This document shows positions 9,264 to 18,341 of a DNA stretch of 64,000 nucleotides, piece after piece (position 1 is the first letter of the stretch; every line of letters begins with the position of its first letter). This DNA is from Staphylococcus edaphicus (GTDB taxonomy: Bacteria; Bacillota; Bacilli; Staphylococcales; Staphylococcaceae): contig NZ_MRZN01000007.1 of assembly GCF_002614725.1 (NCBI RefSeq), positions 52,574 to 116,573 on the forward strand, given 5' to 3'. The notes beneath the pieces were generated by a model that was not told the origin of the DNA, made no database searches, and was given only the letters and a program-made list of their open reading frames with translations. Both the position numbers and the translations under genes were made by a program.

Positions 9264-10208
9264 TTATAGTGATGCTTCTTGAATTTGTGATTTCAATTCT
9301 TCCGCTTCTTCATCTGTTGTAAATACATAGTGATTTTGACGGATTTCATGTAAAGTACGTTGGCTATTTTTAGATTCGTCTTCTTTAAATACAGTTCTCT
9401 TTCTTACTCGCTCACTTTCTGGATCTGGCTGAGGCACTGCAGAAAGTAACGATTTAGTGTATGGATGCATTGCATGATTATAAATTTCATCCGCACTGCC
9501 TATTTCAACAATCTTACCAAAATGCATAACTGCAATTCTGTCAGAAATATATTTCACCATAGAAAGGTCATGCGCAATAAATAGAAATGTAATGCCGCGC
9601 TCTTTTTGCAATTTCAACAGTAAATTGACAACTTGTGCCTGAATGGAAACATCAAGTGCAGAAATAGGTTCATCTGCAATAATAAATTCAGGTTCAACAG
9701 CTAATGCACGTGCGATACCAATACGTTGACGTTGACCACCTGAGAATTCATGAGGATAACGATTCGCATGTTCTTTGCTTAATCCAACTGTTTCTAATAA
9801 ATCATATACACGCCGTTTACGGTCTTTAACTCCTGTTGACAATTTATGAATATCAATACCTTCGGCAACAATATCCATAACTTTTAATCTCGGATTAAGG
9901 GACGCATATGGATCCTGAAAAATCATTTGAATCTTTTTGTTAAATTTCAAAGAATCTTTTCGATTTTTAATTTTTTGAATATCTACATCTTCATATAAAA
10001 TTTCGCCGTCTGTAATATCATTTAATTTGATAATCGCCTTACCTGTAGTTGATTTACCACAACCAGACTCACCAACAAGACCAAAAGTTTCCCCTTTATA
10101 TACATCAAAAGAAATATTTTCGATGGCTCTAACTTCGTTACGTTTACCTTCGTTAAAATATTGCTTTAGATTTTTAACTTGTAATAACAGCTCATTATGC
10201 TTTTCCAT
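9264..10208 (-). CDS. oppF: Oligopeptide ABC transporter ATP-binding protein OppF
   Basis: One of the two cytoplasmic ATPases of the oligopeptide permease (314 residues). Visible motifs are Walker [10 protein letters not shown] (about residue 42), signature [15 protein letters not shown], Walker [14 protein letters not shown], and the H-loop FIAHDLSMV. The C-terminal part carries the oligopeptide/dipeptide ABC extension ([17 protein letters not shown]). Its start overlaps the end of oppD by 14 bases, and GAGAGGGTG serves as ribosome site, which points to translational coupling. The OppD/OppF heterodimer powers import through OppBC. Assignment as F rather than D rests on order and length. Confidence 0.95.
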   Translation of the reverse strand: MEKHNELLLQVKNLKQYFNEGKRNEVRAIENISFDVYKGETFGLVGESGCGKSTTGKAIIKLNDITDGEILYEDVDIQKIKNRKDSLKFNKKIQMIFQDPYASLNPRLKVMDIVAEGIDIHKLSTGVKDRKRRVYDLLETVGLSKEHANRYPHEFSGGQRQRIGIARALAVEPEFIIADEPISALDVSIQAQVVNLLLKLQKERGITFLFIAHDLSMVKYISDRIAVMHFGKIVEIGSADEIYNHAMHPYTKSLLSAVPQPDPESERVRKRTVFKEDESKNSQRTLHEIRQNHYVFTTDEEAEELKSQIQEASL

Positions 10209-11280
10209 CGAACGACACCCTCTCTACCTGTTGTGGTTTATCATAATTATTCGGCATATCACGCAGACGTTTTTTAACCATTTCTGGTGGTTCAACGTGT
10301 GGTGCACGTTCATCTAACAACCATGATTTTACAAAATGTGTTGGCGATACTTGATACCATGGTGGCGGTGTTTTGAAATCTACGTCTAAAGCAAATTGAC
10401 TTCGTTCCGCAAACGAATCACCTTTAGGTGGATGTAATAAATCTGGCGGTGTGCCAGGAATAGCAAGTAATTCAGTTTCTGTACCGGTCGATAAATCAGG
10501 CATAGAAGATAATAATCCCCATGTATAAGGATGTTTCGGATCATAGAATATTTCATCCACATCACCAGTTTCAACCATTTGTCCGCCATACATAACTGCA
10601 ACTCTGTCTGCAATATTTGCAACTACGCCTAAATCATGTGTGATAAAAATAATTGACGTGCTAATCTTATCCTGTAGTTCTTTCATTAATTCTAATATTT
10701 GGGCTTGCATCGTTACATCTAAGGCTGTCGTTGGCTCATCTGCAATAAGCACTTTAGGTTCACAAGCTAATGCCGTAGCGATAACAATCCTTTGTCGTTG
10801 TCCACCTGAAAATTGATGTGGATAAGCGTTAAAACGTTTTTCTGCATTTGGCAGTCCTACTAAATTAAGTATTTCCAACGCTCTTTTTTTAGCATCTGTT
10901 TTATTATAATTTTTATGTTTAATCAGTGGTTCCATGACTTGTTTACCGATTTTCATTGTTGGATTTAACGAAGTCATCGGATCTTGAAAGATCATAGAAA
11001 TATCTTTACCACGTAATTTTATTAGTTCTTGTTCTGACTTCTTAGCTAAGTCTTCTCCTAAGAAGTTGATTTCCCCTTTTTTAATTCTTCCAGCATCACC
11101 TTGAAATAATTTCGTAATGGCTTTTGTTGTTACTGATTTACCTGAACCAGATTCACCTACAATTGCCAGTGTTTCCCCCTTATCGATAAAGAAATCAACA
11201 CCTCTTACCGCTTGCACTTCCCCTGCGTCAATATCAAAGGAAACATGCAAATCACTAACTTCCAATACTTTTTCTGACAT
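10195..11280 (-). CDS. oppD: Oligopeptide ABC transporter ATP-binding protein OppD
   Basis: The second permease ATPase, 361 residues. It shows Walker [10 protein letters not shown] (about residue 38), signature [15 protein letters not shown], Walker [14 protein letters not shown] and switch histidine FITHDLGVV. The C-terminal oligopeptide-transporter extension contains [16 protein letters not shown]. Tail residues 280-361 are longer than in OppF, as usual for OppD. Translation starts at ATG with AAAGGGGG upstream, 17 bases after oppC. It forms a heterodimer with OppF under the OppBC membrane pair. Confidence 0.95.
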   Translation of the reverse strand: MSEKVLEVSDLHVSFDIDAGEVQAVRGVDFFIDKGETLAIVGESGSGKSVTTKAITKLFQGDAGRIKKGEINFLGEDLAKKSEQELIKLRGKDISMIFQDPMTSLNPTMKIGKQVMEPLIKHKNYNKTDAKKRALEILNLVGLPNAEKRFNAYPHQFSGGQRQRIVIATALACEPKVLIADEPTTALDVTMQAQILELMKELQDKISTSIIFITHDLGVVANIADRVAVMYGGQMVETGDVDEIFYDPKHPYTWGLLSSMPDLSTGTETELLAIPGTPPDLLHPPKGDSFAERSQFALDVDFKTPPPWYQVSPTHFVKSWLLDERAPHVEPPEMVKKRLRDMPNNYDKPQQVERVSFDGKA

Positions 11281-11297
11281 AAACGTCGCCCCCTTTG

Positions 11298-12365
11298 TTA
11301 TTTACGCATTTTCGGATCAAATGCATCGCGTAATCCATCACTAAATAGATAAAAGAATAAAATTAATAGACTTAGAATTAAAGCCGGTATAAACAATTCA
11401 TGTGGATGAATCAACAACATGGCTCTACCTTCATTTACTAGAGAACCTAATGATGTTCTTGGTGCTGGTACCCCAATACCAATAAAGCTTAAAAAGGCTT
11501 CGAAGAATATCGCGTTAGGTACTGTAAACATTGAAGTAACAACGATAACACCAAGTGTATTTGGTAATATATGTTTAAAAATCAACTTAAATTTAGAGGC
11601 ACCTAAAGTTTTAGATGCTAACACAAACTCTTGGTTTTTTAATTTTAAAAATTCACCACGAACCACACGGCTCATGCCTATCCAACCAGTGATCGCCATC
11701 GCTAATATGATGGTCCATATAGATGGTTCAAAAATAAGTACAAATAAAATTACGACGATAAGCGTAGGAATAGAAGCCACAACTTCTATAATACGCTGCA
11801 TGACATTATCTATCCGTCCTCCAAAGAAACCGGATATAGCACCATATACGACACCTATGAATATATCTAATAAGGCTGCTACAACACCAATAAATAACGA
11901 CACTTGCGCACCTTGCCAAGATCTAGACCATAAATCTCTGCCCAGCTGATCAGTACCAAACCAGAAATTCTCGTTTACGCCTGCTTCTTTGTAAGCATCC
12001 ACGCCCTGCGCCCCTTCGCCATCAAAAGGTAAGAAAGGAATTTGATCTAACACTGGAATTTTAGCTGGCAAATTACGTCTCTCTACATCTTGCTCTGCAT
12101 AATCATGTGAACTAAAGAGTGGACCGATAAGCGCTAAAAGTATAATAATAATTAAACCAATCATACCAACTACTGCAAGTTTATTGCGCTTCAACTGAGT
12201 CCAAGCATCTTGCCAAAAGTTTTTACTTTCTCTTTGCATTTCTGGTTCTTTTTCAATATCATTTTTACTTCTTATAAAATCAGACGCTGGAATTGCTTCT
12301 GATGTGTGTGTCATCACTGCATTCGAATGGTCATCTGTTAAATTTTTATCTCTTTTATCAGTCAT
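11298..12365 (-). CDS. oppC: Oligopeptide ABC transporter permease OppC
   Basis: An inner-membrane channel subunit of 355 residues. An unusually long N-terminal cytoplasmic tail (about 55 residues) precedes the first membrane helix (LAVVGMIGLIIIILLALIGP). This is followed by an extracellular loop and five more helices. The BPD_transp_1 EAA loop, which contacts the ATPases, is seen in REFLKLKNQEFVLASKTLGASKFKLIFKHILPN. The ATG overlaps the oppB stop by one base, and AAGGAGGT lies inside the oppB end, so translation is coupled. An open frame of 176 codons on the plus strand within this gene is a shadow. Confidence 0.95.
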   Translation of the reverse strand: MTDKRDKNLTDDHSNAVMTHTSEAIPASDFIRSKNDIEKEPEMQRESKNFWQDAWTQLKRNKLAVVGMIGLIIIILLALIGPLFSSHDYAEQDVERRNLPAKIPVLDQIPFLPFDGEGAQGVDAYKEAGVNENFWFGTDQLGRDLWSRSWQGAQVSLFIGVVAALLDIFIGVVYGAISGFFGGRIDNVMQRIIEVVASIPTLIVVILFVLIFEPSIWTIILAMAITGWIGMSRVVRGEFLKLKNQEFVLASKTLGASKFKLIFKHILPNTLGVIVVTSMFTVPNAIFFEAFLSFIGIGVPAPRTSLGSLVNEGRAMLLIHPHELFIPALILSLLILFFYLFSDGLRDAFDPKMRK

Positions 12366-13291
12366 TATTTTTTACCTCCTTGTACACGAATACGTGGGTC
12401 AATCAAACCATATAAAATATCTACAAGGAAAATAGAAACAATAAAAAGTGTACTAAATAAAATCGTAGTCGCCATGATTACCGGGAAGTCATTTGTCGTA
12501 ATAGATCGTACGAATTGATCCCCTAAACCAGGAACACCGAAAATATTCTCAATTGTCAAAGTACCTGTTAAAATCCCTGCCAACATCGGTACAATAATCG
12601 TTATAACTGGAATTAATGCATTTCTCAACGCATGACCAAACAATACTCTCATTGTAGAATTACCTTTGGCACGAGCTAGCAAGATATAATCGGAACTTAA
12701 CACTTCAATCATTTCAGCTCTTATGTATCTCGTTACCGTTGCTAATACCCCCGCTGATAACGCTAATGATGGTAACACTGCTGTTGAAATTCCTTCCCAA
12801 CCAGCAACGGGAAACCATTGTAATCTTACTGAAAAAACATATTGTAATAATACCGCTAATACAAATGATGGTACTGAAACAGCTATAACTGATATAACAG
12901 TAGCTGAGTAATCGACCCAGGTATTCTGCCGGACCGCTGCTATTACCCCTAATATCAGCCCTAGTATTACCCCAATTACCATAGCTGTTAATCCCATTTC
13001 AAATGATGGTAAAAGTCTTGGCTTAATCAAATCCCATACTGGTTGGTTATCATATTGGAATGAGTTACCAAAGTCCCCCGTAACAACATTCTTTAAATAA
13101 CTCGCATATTGGACAGGCACTGGATCATTAAGACCATATTTCTCATTTAAAATTTGCTTTTGCTCTTCATTTAACTTTTCATCATTAAATGGTGAACCTG
13201 GCATTAACTTCATCAAGAAAAATGTAATCGTAATGATAATGAATAATGATAAAATCATGTACCCTAATCGCTTCAAAACATAATTAAACAT
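12365..13291 (-). CDS. oppB: Oligopeptide ABC transporter permease OppB
   Basis: The first gene of the operon: a 308-residue membrane channel subunit with six predicted helices. It begins MFNYVLKRLGYMILSLFIIITITFFLM, a typical OppB first helix. The EAA loop is RAEMIEVLSSDYILLARAKG with the following HALRNALIPVIT. The ribosome site is AAAGGGGGAC. A strong promoter (TTGATT-N17-TATACT, 13356-13384) and a CodY-like box at the start point lie upstream, matching nitrogen-starvation control of the homologous Opp3 system in S. aureus. The full operon reads oppB-C-D-F-A. Confidence 0.95.
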   Translation of the reverse strand: MFNYVLKRLGYMILSLFIIITITFFLMKLMPGSPFNDEKLNEEQKQILNEKYGLNDPVPVQYASYLKNVVTGDFGNSFQYDNQPVWDLIKPRLLPSFEMGLTAMVIGVILGLILGVIAAVRQNTWVDYSATVISVIAVSVPSFVLAVLLQYVFSVRLQWFPVAGWEGISTAVLPSLALSAGVLATVTRYIRAEMIEVLSSDYILLARAKGNSTMRVLFGHALRNALIPVITIIVPMLAGILTGTLTIENIFGVPGLGDQFVRSITTNDFPVIMATTILFSTLFIVSIFLVDILYGLIDPRIRVQGGKK

Positions 13292-13332
13292 ATATTGTCC
13301 CCCTTTGTTTTCAGAATAAACATTCCCTTCGA

Positions 13333-13347
13333 AATATTCAGAAATAT
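13333..13347. promoter_or_regulatory. CodY-box candidate at the opp start point
   Basis: AATATTCAGAAATAT matches the CodY consensus AATTTTCWGAAAATT with three mismatches. It lies just downstream of the opp -10, where bound CodY would block transcription. CodY control of staphylococcal opp is established; this particular box is inferred. Confidence 0.5.
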
Positions 13348-13355
13348 TTAATAAC

Positions 13356-13384
13356 AGTATACTTATACTTCATATTTTAATCAA
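13356..13384 (-). promoter_or_regulatory. SigA promoter of the oppBCDFA operon
   Basis: TTGATT (13379-13384), 17 bases, TATACT (13356-13361) on the minus strand, about 65 bases before the oppB ATG. Confidence 0.8.
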
Positions 13385-13537
13385 TATTGTTTTGCTTTAC
13401 TTTATTAAAGAGATTTATTTTTATTAAATTTTCTTTTTCTTTAAAAGTACTGATATAAAAGAATTTATAAGGTGTTTTATTCATTTTTTTGTTATTTTAA
13501 GTTACAATAAATTTATTAAATAAAGGAGGCAATAAAT

Positions 13538-13912
13538 ATGAAAAATTTAACCACTTATTTATTTTGGTTACTATTTACACCTTTAATTTCATTCGTATTT
13601 TGGCTCTTTAGTTCACATCATTTGATTCAGTATATAAATATCATTTTCTATGTATCCATCGCGTTGCTTATTATTTTTTTTATTATATTGATTATACAAG
13701 AAGGTATATTGGATCCAACGAGTTATGGCTTTAGAAGACTTAAGTATCAACTGTCAAAGAAAAAACATCAAGACACATTAGAACATGATACGTTTTTCAA
13801 GCCTACACAAGCGAAAAAAGACCATTATTTTGTAAATACATGGATTAAAGCAGGATTCAATCTTAATTTATTATACTTCATATTTTCTATTGCTTTTTCA
13901 TTCATGATATAA
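13538..13912 (+). CDS. DUF3899 family small membrane protein
   Basis: A 124-residue protein with three likely membrane helices: about residues 7-24, 33-53 and, after a charged cytoplasmic segment rich in Lys, His and Asp (residues 60-100), a last helix at the C-terminus. The layout and the GILDPTSYGFRRLKYQ stretch after helix two fit DUF3899, a staphylococcal and bacillar family of unknown function. I recall a member at the same place in S. aureus, upstream of and divergent from oppB. The ATG follows a strong AAAGGAGG. A terminator follows the stop. No biochemical role is known to me. Confidence 0.75.
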   Translation: MKNLTTYLFWLLFTPLISFVFWLFSSHHLIQYINIIFYVSIALLIIFFIILIIQEGILDPTSYGFRRLKYQLSKKKHQDTLEHDTFFKPTQAKKDHYFVNTWIKAGFNLNLLYFIFSIAFSFMI

Positions 13913-13964
13913 AAAGACTGTATTAGCTAATTGTGACTATCACTCATACGCTAATACAGTCTTT
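13913..13964. terminator. Bidirectional terminator between the DUF3899 gene and the MFS gene
   Basis: Arms AAAGACTGTATTAGC and GCTAATACAGTCTTT with a 23-base loop lie between convergent genes, with an A-run left and T-run right. Confidence 0.88.
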
Positions 13965-13977
13965 TCTTTATTTTGTG

Positions 13978-15201
13978 TCAATATTGTGGGTTATGAAACA
14001 ATGCGTAATATAACAGGGCAAAACCTATAAGAACAGTTACGCCAACATATACTGACATCATCCACGGTAGTATAAGCGAACCAATGATTAATCCGAATCG
14101 CGCTAAGATATTCCCACCATAAAATGAAATCATTCCAAAGGTATTATACGTGCTACGTTTATCTTCAGGAATCATCAAAAATCGTTGTGCATTTTGAATA
14201 GGAGAATAAATCAATTCACCTAATGTAGCGATTATAGAAAACAGACATAATACCCAAAACGAAGTAGCTGAAGTCATGATACTGTACCCCAGAGTATATA
14301 ATACAATACCTATCATAAAAGCAATCTTTTTAGACGTTGAAGCAACCATCCTATTTACCGAAAAAGTTAATGTTGCCACAACAAGTGTATTAATAATCAT
14401 AATCACCGTGAACATTCTTACACCGTCTATATAAAAACCTAAAAAGTATAATGGTTCAAAATCAGCCTTCAATCTAACAACCACATAAGAATTTAAACTT
14501 AATTCTGCCATTATTACCATCATGAAACCTAAATTAAGCACCATATAATATTTATCTTTAACGACCGTATGATAACTGTCAAAAAAATGTTTGAATCTTG
14601 AAGTTAGATCCTCTCTTTGTGTGATAACTTGTTCTACGTCATAGTATTTTTCAAATAAATACCAACTTATGAGCATCGCAAAGAAAAACATTACAAATAA
14701 TACATGTTTATGGCCTAAATATAGTAAGGCACCTAATGCCATACCAACAGCAGTGCTGATATTAAACATCCAATAATTTAATTGATATACATACTCACGA
14801 ACATCCTCATAAATTGCATCCATGATGGCTGCTTCAAAAATAGGTTCACTTGCTGCAAATAATAGTTCAAAGATAAATACTGTTATACAAAATATAATTA
14901 AACCTAAGCCATCCATAGTCACCGTAATACTTAAAATAATAAGACTTACTGCATAGAAAAAATGTATATAATTGACGACTTTCTTCCTATTATAATTGTC
15001 GCCTAAATATCCACCTATGAAGGACACTATAAAACTCACGATAATATTAGCAATTAAAAAAGTACCTGCGAATATAGCATTGACTTTACTTGTTAAATAT
15101 AATGCCATAAATGGCATTATTGCTTGGCTCGCTACAATTAAGATGAAATCTGCGACGATTCTTGTTTTTAATGTTGTAGATAATGTTAGAAACTGTTTCA
15201 T
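13978..15201 (-). CDS. MFS transporter, multidrug-exporter type
   Basis: A 407-residue integral membrane protein with about 12 hydrophobic helices. The loop between helices two and three, FIGGYLGDNYNRKKVVNYIHF, is the MFS signature (GxLxDxxxRKxV form). An acidic start of helix four (FELLFAASEPIFEAAIMDAI) resembles the YqjV/MdtG-like MDR group. The frame extends upstream to a TTG at 15228. But AAGGATGTG lies in that extension and leads to the ATG at 15201 (MKQFLTLST), which I chose. A palindrome overlaps its likely promoter. The substrate cannot be told. I do not recall it at this place in S. aureus. Confidence 0.82.
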   Translation of the reverse strand: MKQFLTLSTTLKTRIVADFILIVASQAIMPFMALYLTSKVNAIFAGTFLIANIIVSFIVSFIGGYLGDNYNRKKVVNYIHFFYAVSLIILSITVTMDGLGLIIFCITVFIFELLFAASEPIFEAAIMDAIYEDVREYVYQLNYWMFNISTAVGMALGALLYLGHKHVLFVMFFFAMLISWYLFEKYYDVEQVITQREDLTSRFKHFFDSYHTVVKDKYYMVLNLGFMMVIMAELSLNSYVVVRLKADFEPLYFLGFYIDGVRMFTVIMIINTLVVATLTFSVNRMVASTSKKIAFMIGIVLYTLGYSIMTSATSFWVLCLFSIIATLGELIYSPIQNAQRFLMIPEDKRSTYNTFGMISFYGGNILARFGLIIGSLILPWMMSVYVGVTVLIGFALLYYALFHNPQY

Positions 15202-15267
15202 CTTAATCACATCCTTTTTATTTTTCAATAGTTTACATTATACACTGTTTGTATATCTTGAACAGAC

Positions 15268-15279
15268 ATTTGTACAAAT
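15268..15279. promoter_or_regulatory. Palindrome in the MFS promoter region
   Basis: ATTTGTACAAAT is a perfect 12-base palindrome. A related TGTTTGTATA lies 21 bases away at 15246-15255, near a TATAAT at 15237-15242 (minus strand). It could be the operator of a local regulator. The rest of 15202-15454 shows nothing else. Confidence 0.3.
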
Positions 15280-15454
15280 TAATAATCCTCTTTTGCTTTT
15301 ATTTTATCTACTTTTTATCAATTTACAATATAATTCCATTGTTTCTTTTAAAAAATATTTAAAAATTTTAGAATAATTAGTTGTGCTATGTACAATTGCC
15401 ATCTTATCAATTCGCTTTGACTTATTCGAACTTCAACATGATAATGTCAAAATC

Positions 15455-15488
15455 AAAAAAAACAAGATTACCTTATCAGGTAACCTTG
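15455..15488 (-). terminator. fabF terminator
   Basis: Arms CAAGATTACC and GGTAACCTTG (15463-15488), followed on the minus strand by eight T (15455-15462), about 45 bases past the fabF stop. Confidence 0.9.
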
Positions 15489-15530
15489 CTTTTACTTAAG
15501 TATCTATATCTATGCGTAACATGTCATGCC

Positions 15531-16775
15531 TTAGTCAGCGAATTTTTTCAGAACGAGAACAGCATTGTGTCCACCGAATCCTAGACTGTTACTCATTGCA
15601 TAAGTGATGTCTAAATCTTCCGCTTTATTTGGAACTATGTCCAAATCACATTCTGGGTCCGGAGACTTAGCATGAATTGTAGGCGCGATACGACTATCTC
15701 TAATAGAAAGTGCAGAGAATATAGCCTCTAATCCACCTGTTGCACCAAGTAAATGGCCTGTCATTGATTTAGTTGAACTCACTTTCAATGTGGCTGCAGC
15801 ATCACCGAAAGTATTCTTTATTGCTTGAATCTCAGTTAAATCCCCAACTGGCGTACTTGTACCGTGGGCATTTAAATATTGAATATCTTTAGCTTCAATA
15901 CCTGCATCATCTATTGCTGCTTGCATAGCACGTGAACCGCCTTCGCCTTCAGGGGCAGGTGCTGTAATATGATATGCATCTCCAGTTGAACCATAACCTA
16001 CTACTTCTGCATAAATTTGAGCACCACGCGCTTGAGCAGAATCAAGTGATTCTAAAACAACAATACCTGCACCTTCACCCATGATGAATCCATCACGACC
16101 TTCCTGGAATGGACGGCATGCTGTTTCTTTATCATCATTTGTAGACAATGCTCGGCTCGCACTAAAACCTGCTAATGCCATGTGTGTAATGGGTGCTTCT
16201 GTACCGCCTGTAACCATTGCGTCAGCATCGCCACGTTGAATAATTTTGAATGCTTCACCTATAGAATTCGTACCTGTTGCACACGCAGTAACTGTTGAAC
16301 CATTAGGACCTTTAGCACCAATATCAATTGAAACTTGTCCTGTTGCCATGTCAGGGATAAGCATAGGTACAAAGAACGGGCTGACACGGCGTGGACCGCG
16401 ATTTAATAATTGACTATGTGAAATTTCAAACGTTTCCATACCACCGATACCTGAACCGATCCAAACACCTATTCTATCAGCAGTACGATCATTAATTTCA
16501 AGCTTAGCATCATTAACCGCTTCTCTAGCAGCTACGACTGCGTATTGCGTAAAACGATCCATACGTCTTGCTTCTTTTTTAGGTATATGGTCTTCTATAT
16601 TGAAATCCTTTAATTCACCAGCTAAATGGACATTGTACTCTGTTGTATCAATTCGTGTAATTGAATCGATACCGCTGACACCTTTTAATGCATTATCCCA
16701 TGTTGACTTGGCATCATTGCCTATAGGTGACAATGCGCCTATTCCTGTAATAACAACACGTTGTTCTTTGCTCAT
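15531..16775 (-). CDS. fabF: 3-oxoacyl-[ACP] synthase II (FabF)
   Basis: A condensing enzyme of 414 residues that elongates acyl-ACP with malonyl-ACP in fatty-acid synthesis. The catalytic triad is visible: Cys in [15 protein letters not shown] (about residue 165), His in [11 protein letters not shown] (about 305) and His in [15 protein letters not shown] (about 342). Length is standard. It lies 11 bases after fabH with AGGAGG before the ATG, so the two are co-transcribed and fall under the FapR operator upstream of fabH. A strong terminator follows. Confidence 0.98.
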   Translation of the reverse strand: MSKEQRVVITGIGALSPIGNDAKSTWDNALKGVSGIDSITRIDTTEYNVHLAGELKDFNIEDHIPKKEARRMDRFTQYAVVAAREAVNDAKLEINDRTADRIGVWIGSGIGGMETFEISHSQLLNRGPRRVSPFFVPMLIPDMATGQVSIDIGAKGPNGSTVTACATGTNSIGEAFKIIQRGDADAMVTGGTEAPITHMALAGFSASRALSTNDDKETACRPFQEGRDGFIMGEGAGIVVLESLDSAQARGAQIYAEVVGYGSTGDAYHITAPAPEGEGGSRAMQAAIDDAGIEAKDIQYLNAHGTSTPVGDLTEIQAIKNTFGDAAATLKVSSTKSMTGHLLGATGGLEAIFSALSIRDSRIAPTIHAKSPDPECDLDIVPNKAEDLDITYAMSNSLGFGGHNAVLVLKKFAD

Positions 16776-16786
16776 ATTTTATCCTC

Positions 16787-17728
16787 CTATTTTCCCCATC
16801 TTAGTGTAACTGCGCCCCATGTTAAGCCGCCGCCAAAGCCAACTAACACTAAGACATCATCATCTTTAATCCTGCCATTTTCTAACTCTTGGCCTATGCT
16901 TAACGGAATTGATGCTGCTGAAGTATTACCAAAACGATCAACCGATACGCTCATTTTTTCTTTTGGAATACCTAAACGCTCTCTTGCTGATTCCATAATT
17001 CTTATATTTGCTTGATGCGGTACAAACATGTCCACATCATCTGGGGTTAAATTAGCCTTTGCTACTGCATTTGTGGAAGCTTCACCCATGATTCTCACTG
17101 CAAATTTAAACACTTCACGACCGTTCATAAATATTTTTCCATTATCTGGATTTAAGTATAAATGTTTGGCACCTGAACCGTCTGAACCTAATTCATAACT
17201 TAAGATGCCACGACCTTCAGATACTTCACTTATTACAACGGCGCCAGCGCCATCACCAAATAAGATTGCTGTTGAACGGTCTGTAAAATCAGTGATTTTA
17301 GATAATTTGTCAACGCCTACTACCAGTATGTTTTTATAATCGCCAGATTGAATGAATTGCTTAGCATTAATCATTGCATACATAAAACCGCTACACGCTG
17401 CAAGTTGATCCATAGAGGCAACTTTGCCTACGCCTAATCTTTCTTGTAATATGTTGGCAACCGTTGGGAATGGGAAATCCCCTGTTGATGTTGCAACGAT
17501 AATCATATCTATTTCTGATGCTTCTATACCTGCATCTTTAATTGCTTTTACACTTGCTTGATAAGCCATGTCAGAAGTTTCTTCATCTTCATTTGCCCAT
17601 CTACGTTCTTTAATACCAGTCATTTGAGAAATCCATTCATCTGAAGTTTCTAAAAATGATTCAAAATAGGTATTTTCTACAACTTTTTCAGGTGCGTATG
17701 CACCAAAACCTTTAATACCCACGTCCAT
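16787..17728 (-). CDS. fabH: 3-oxoacyl-[ACP] synthase III (FabH)
   Basis: FabH (313 residues) starts fatty-acid synthesis by joining acetyl- or branched acyl-CoA with malonyl-ACP. The Cys-His-Asn triad is visible: [11 protein letters not shown] (Cys about residue 112), [10 protein letters not shown] (His about 238) and [11 protein letters not shown] (Asn about 268). Branched starters are usual for staphylococci. The ribosome site is AGAAGGTG and the start ATG is clear. A perfect FapR-type palindrome lies 27 bases upstream, so malonyl-CoA-responsive repression is very likely. fabF follows directly. Confidence 0.98.
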   Translation of the reverse strand: MDVGIKGFGAYAPEKVVENTYFESFLETSDEWISQMTGIKERRWANEDEETSDMAYQASVKAIKDAGIEASEIDMIIVATSTGDFPFPTVANILQERLGVGKVASMDQLAACSGFMYAMINAKQFIQSGDYKNILVVGVDKLSKITDFTDRSTAILFGDGAGAVVISEVSEGRGILSYELGSDGSGAKHLYLNPDNGKIFMNGREVFKFAVRIMGEASTNAVAKANLTPDDVDMFVPHQANIRIMESARERLGIPKEKMSVSVDRFGNTSAASIPLSIGQELENGRIKDDDVLVLVGFGGGLTWGAVTLRWGK

Positions 17729-17754
17729 GGTTGTACACCTTCTTAAATTTAATT

Positions 17755-17771
17755 TTAATACCAGGTATTAA
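17755..17771. promoter_or_regulatory. FapR operator upstream of fabH-fabF
   Basis: TTAATACCAGGTATTAA is a perfect palindrome (8+1+8) of the FapR type (TTAGTACC-N-GGTACTAA family). FapR represses fatty-acid genes and is released by malonyl-CoA. Confidence 0.85.
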
Positions 17772-17956
17772 TTTAACATAATACATATTTCAAATACAAG
17801 AACTACACATATTTCATTGTGTGATTTCCATAAACAATTATAAATTACTTCACATATTATCACAAAGTATAACTAAGATTATCACTTCTATACTATACAA
17901 ACTACACTTTATTATTTATAATGAACTTATATATATGATATTGGAGGCATTACATA

Positions 17957-18151
17957 ATGAAATACCTCGCAGTTTTATTTTGGTCTATTGTCTTATTGCA
18001 GATGATAAATTTCGTACTTAACAGCTTGAATGGTGGTGGCGCGCTTAATTTCGTTACACCAATCATAGGCGCTGTCGTCATTACAATTATTGTTGTATTA
18101 TTTGATTTCGTAATTAAACCTAACAATAATGACACAAAAGAACAGCATTAA
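17957..18151 (+). CDS. YjzD-like DUF2929 small membrane protein
   Basis: A 64-residue protein with two hydrophobic helices (about residues 4-20 and 31-52) and a short polar tail. Glycines in NSLNGGGALNF form the turn. Sequence and place (divergent from fabH) match the YjzD/DUF2929 family, which lies beside fabH in Bacillus as well. Function unknown; the conserved link suggests a membrane-lipid role, which is inference. The ATG has a good TTGGAGG site. A minus-strand frame of similar length across it is a shadow. A terminator follows. Confidence 0.8.
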   Translation: MKYLAVLFWSIVLLQMINFVLNSLNGGGALNFVTPIIGAVVITIIVVLFDFVIKPNNNDTKEQH

Positions 18152-18172
18152 TACAATCTTAGATTTATTTCG

Positions 18173-18213
18173 AACTGTTACCAATGTCTTATGACCATTG
18201 GTGACAGTTTTTT
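18173..18213 (+). terminator. Terminator of the yjzD-like gene
   Basis: Arms AACTGTTACCAATG and CATTGGTGACAGTT with one mismatch, then a run of T on the plus strand. Confidence 0.85.
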
Positions 18214-18261
18214 TATTCTCTATTAATAGCTTGGTTTATTATAATAAAATACATATGTCAT

Positions 18262-18314
18262 AAAAAAGGAGTGGCGCAGAAATCATATCTTCTATAATGA
18301 TTTCTGCGCCACTC
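18262..18314 (-). terminator. clpB terminator with an 18-bp perfect stem
   Basis: GAGTGGCGCAGAAATCAT (18269-18286) pairs perfectly with 18297-18314. Six T follow on the minus strand. Confidence 0.93.
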
Positions 18315-18341
18315 ACTTTAGTTGTTTTAAATGATGCTATT

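Noticed and set aside
11419..11949. 176-codon open frame on the plus strand inside oppC
   Set aside because: It lies fully opposite oppC, whose membrane-permease motifs are clear; the peptide has no family features and no ribosome site.
17950..18135. 61-codon frame on the minus strand over the yjzD-like gene
   Set aside because: The plus-strand frame has a good ribosome site, a terminator and a known family; the minus frame has none.
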